From: Acidimicrobiia bacterium
GTDB taxonomy: Bacteria > Actinomycetota > Acidimicrobiia > Spongiisociales > Spongiisociaceae
Length of the DNA: 56,941 nt
Direction of reading: 5' to 3'
Assembly: GCA_011523395.1 (NCBI GenBank)
Contig: WTGW01000176.1
Coordinates: 1 to 56,941 of the forward strand
Part shown: piece after piece, positions 56,719-56,941 of the stretch
Numbering within the stretch: position 1 is the first letter of the stretch
Layout of the letters: the number at the start of each line of letters is the position of its first letter
Notes under the pieces: model-generated
Told to the model about the DNA's origin: nothing
What the model saw: the letters and a program-made list of their open reading frames with translations, nothing else
The model's database searches: none
Made by a program: the position numbers and the translations under genes

Positions 56719-56760
56719 CCAGATTGCCGCTCCCCGGTCGAACGGAGAGCGGCAATCTGG
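56719..56760 (-). promoter_or_regulatory. Intercistronic stem-loop between substrate-binding protein and permease genes
   Basis: Perfect 14-bp inverted repeat CCAGATTGCCGCTC/GAGCGGCAATCTGG with 14-nt loop, no T-tract. Confidence 0.8.
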
Positions 56761-56783
56761 TATAGCGCTTACTTGGACTAGGA

Positions 56784-56941
56784 CTATCCGAATTGGGCCA
56801 GTTGGGCATCGAGTTCAGTTACAGCTGCTTCAACAGCTGCCTCAATGTCCGCTCCCTGTGCGATATCCAGCATCAGGTCGCCGACAATTTCGGCGTATAT
56901 CGCGCCGCCGGGACCACCAGGTGCCGCGTAGGCAACCGTGA
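56784..56941 (-). CDS. C-terminus of an extracellular solute-binding protein (partial, window edge)
   Basis: ...VAYAAPGGPGGAIYAEIVGDLMLDIAQGADIEAAVEAAVTELDAQLAQFG*, directly upstream of two sugar-type permeases. Confidence 0.7.
   Translation of the reverse strand, partial: TVAYAAPGGPGGAIYAEIVGDLMLDIAQGADIEAAVEAAVTELDAQLAQFG

Overview
High-GC actinobacterial-type chromosome segment; the histidine phosphatase / DUF3090 / SCO1664-like trio and the F420-type LLM oxidoreductase suggest an Acidimicrobiia-like lineage (inference). From start to end it contains: a System I cytochrome c maturation (ccm) operon including a 39-aa CcmD-like ORF absent from the ORF track; a large repeat/PPC-domain lipoprotein; trpD; an aquaporin; an ABC permease gene broken by an in-frame TGA; RNase P RNA; an SRAP protein; a 60-bp tandem repeat; the conserved actinobacterial trio; a Fic protein; Fpg/Nei; and a long housekeeping cluster on the minus strand (pnp-rpsO-ribF-truB-nrnA-rbfA-DUF503-infB-nusA-rimP-proS-ispG-rseP-dxr-cdsA-frr-pyrH-[orphan]-tsf-rpsB). 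After that come xerC, a JAMM protease, pdxH, an amine oxidase/MFS/amidohydrolase group, and an ABC transporter/nucleoside phosphorylase/double amidohydrolase catabolic operon. The main discovery candidate is at 7172-7921 (-). Two ORFs in the same frame are separated by one TGA that sits exactly at the first Cys of a thioredoxin-like active site (WAEW-UGA-PTC). A perfect 7-bp hairpin with a G in its loop follows, with its apical loop 16 nt after the UGA. This fits a secreted, selenocysteine-containing TlpA/thioredoxin-like lipoprotein that standard ORF callers split. All family assignments were made by eye from motifs; no database search was run.
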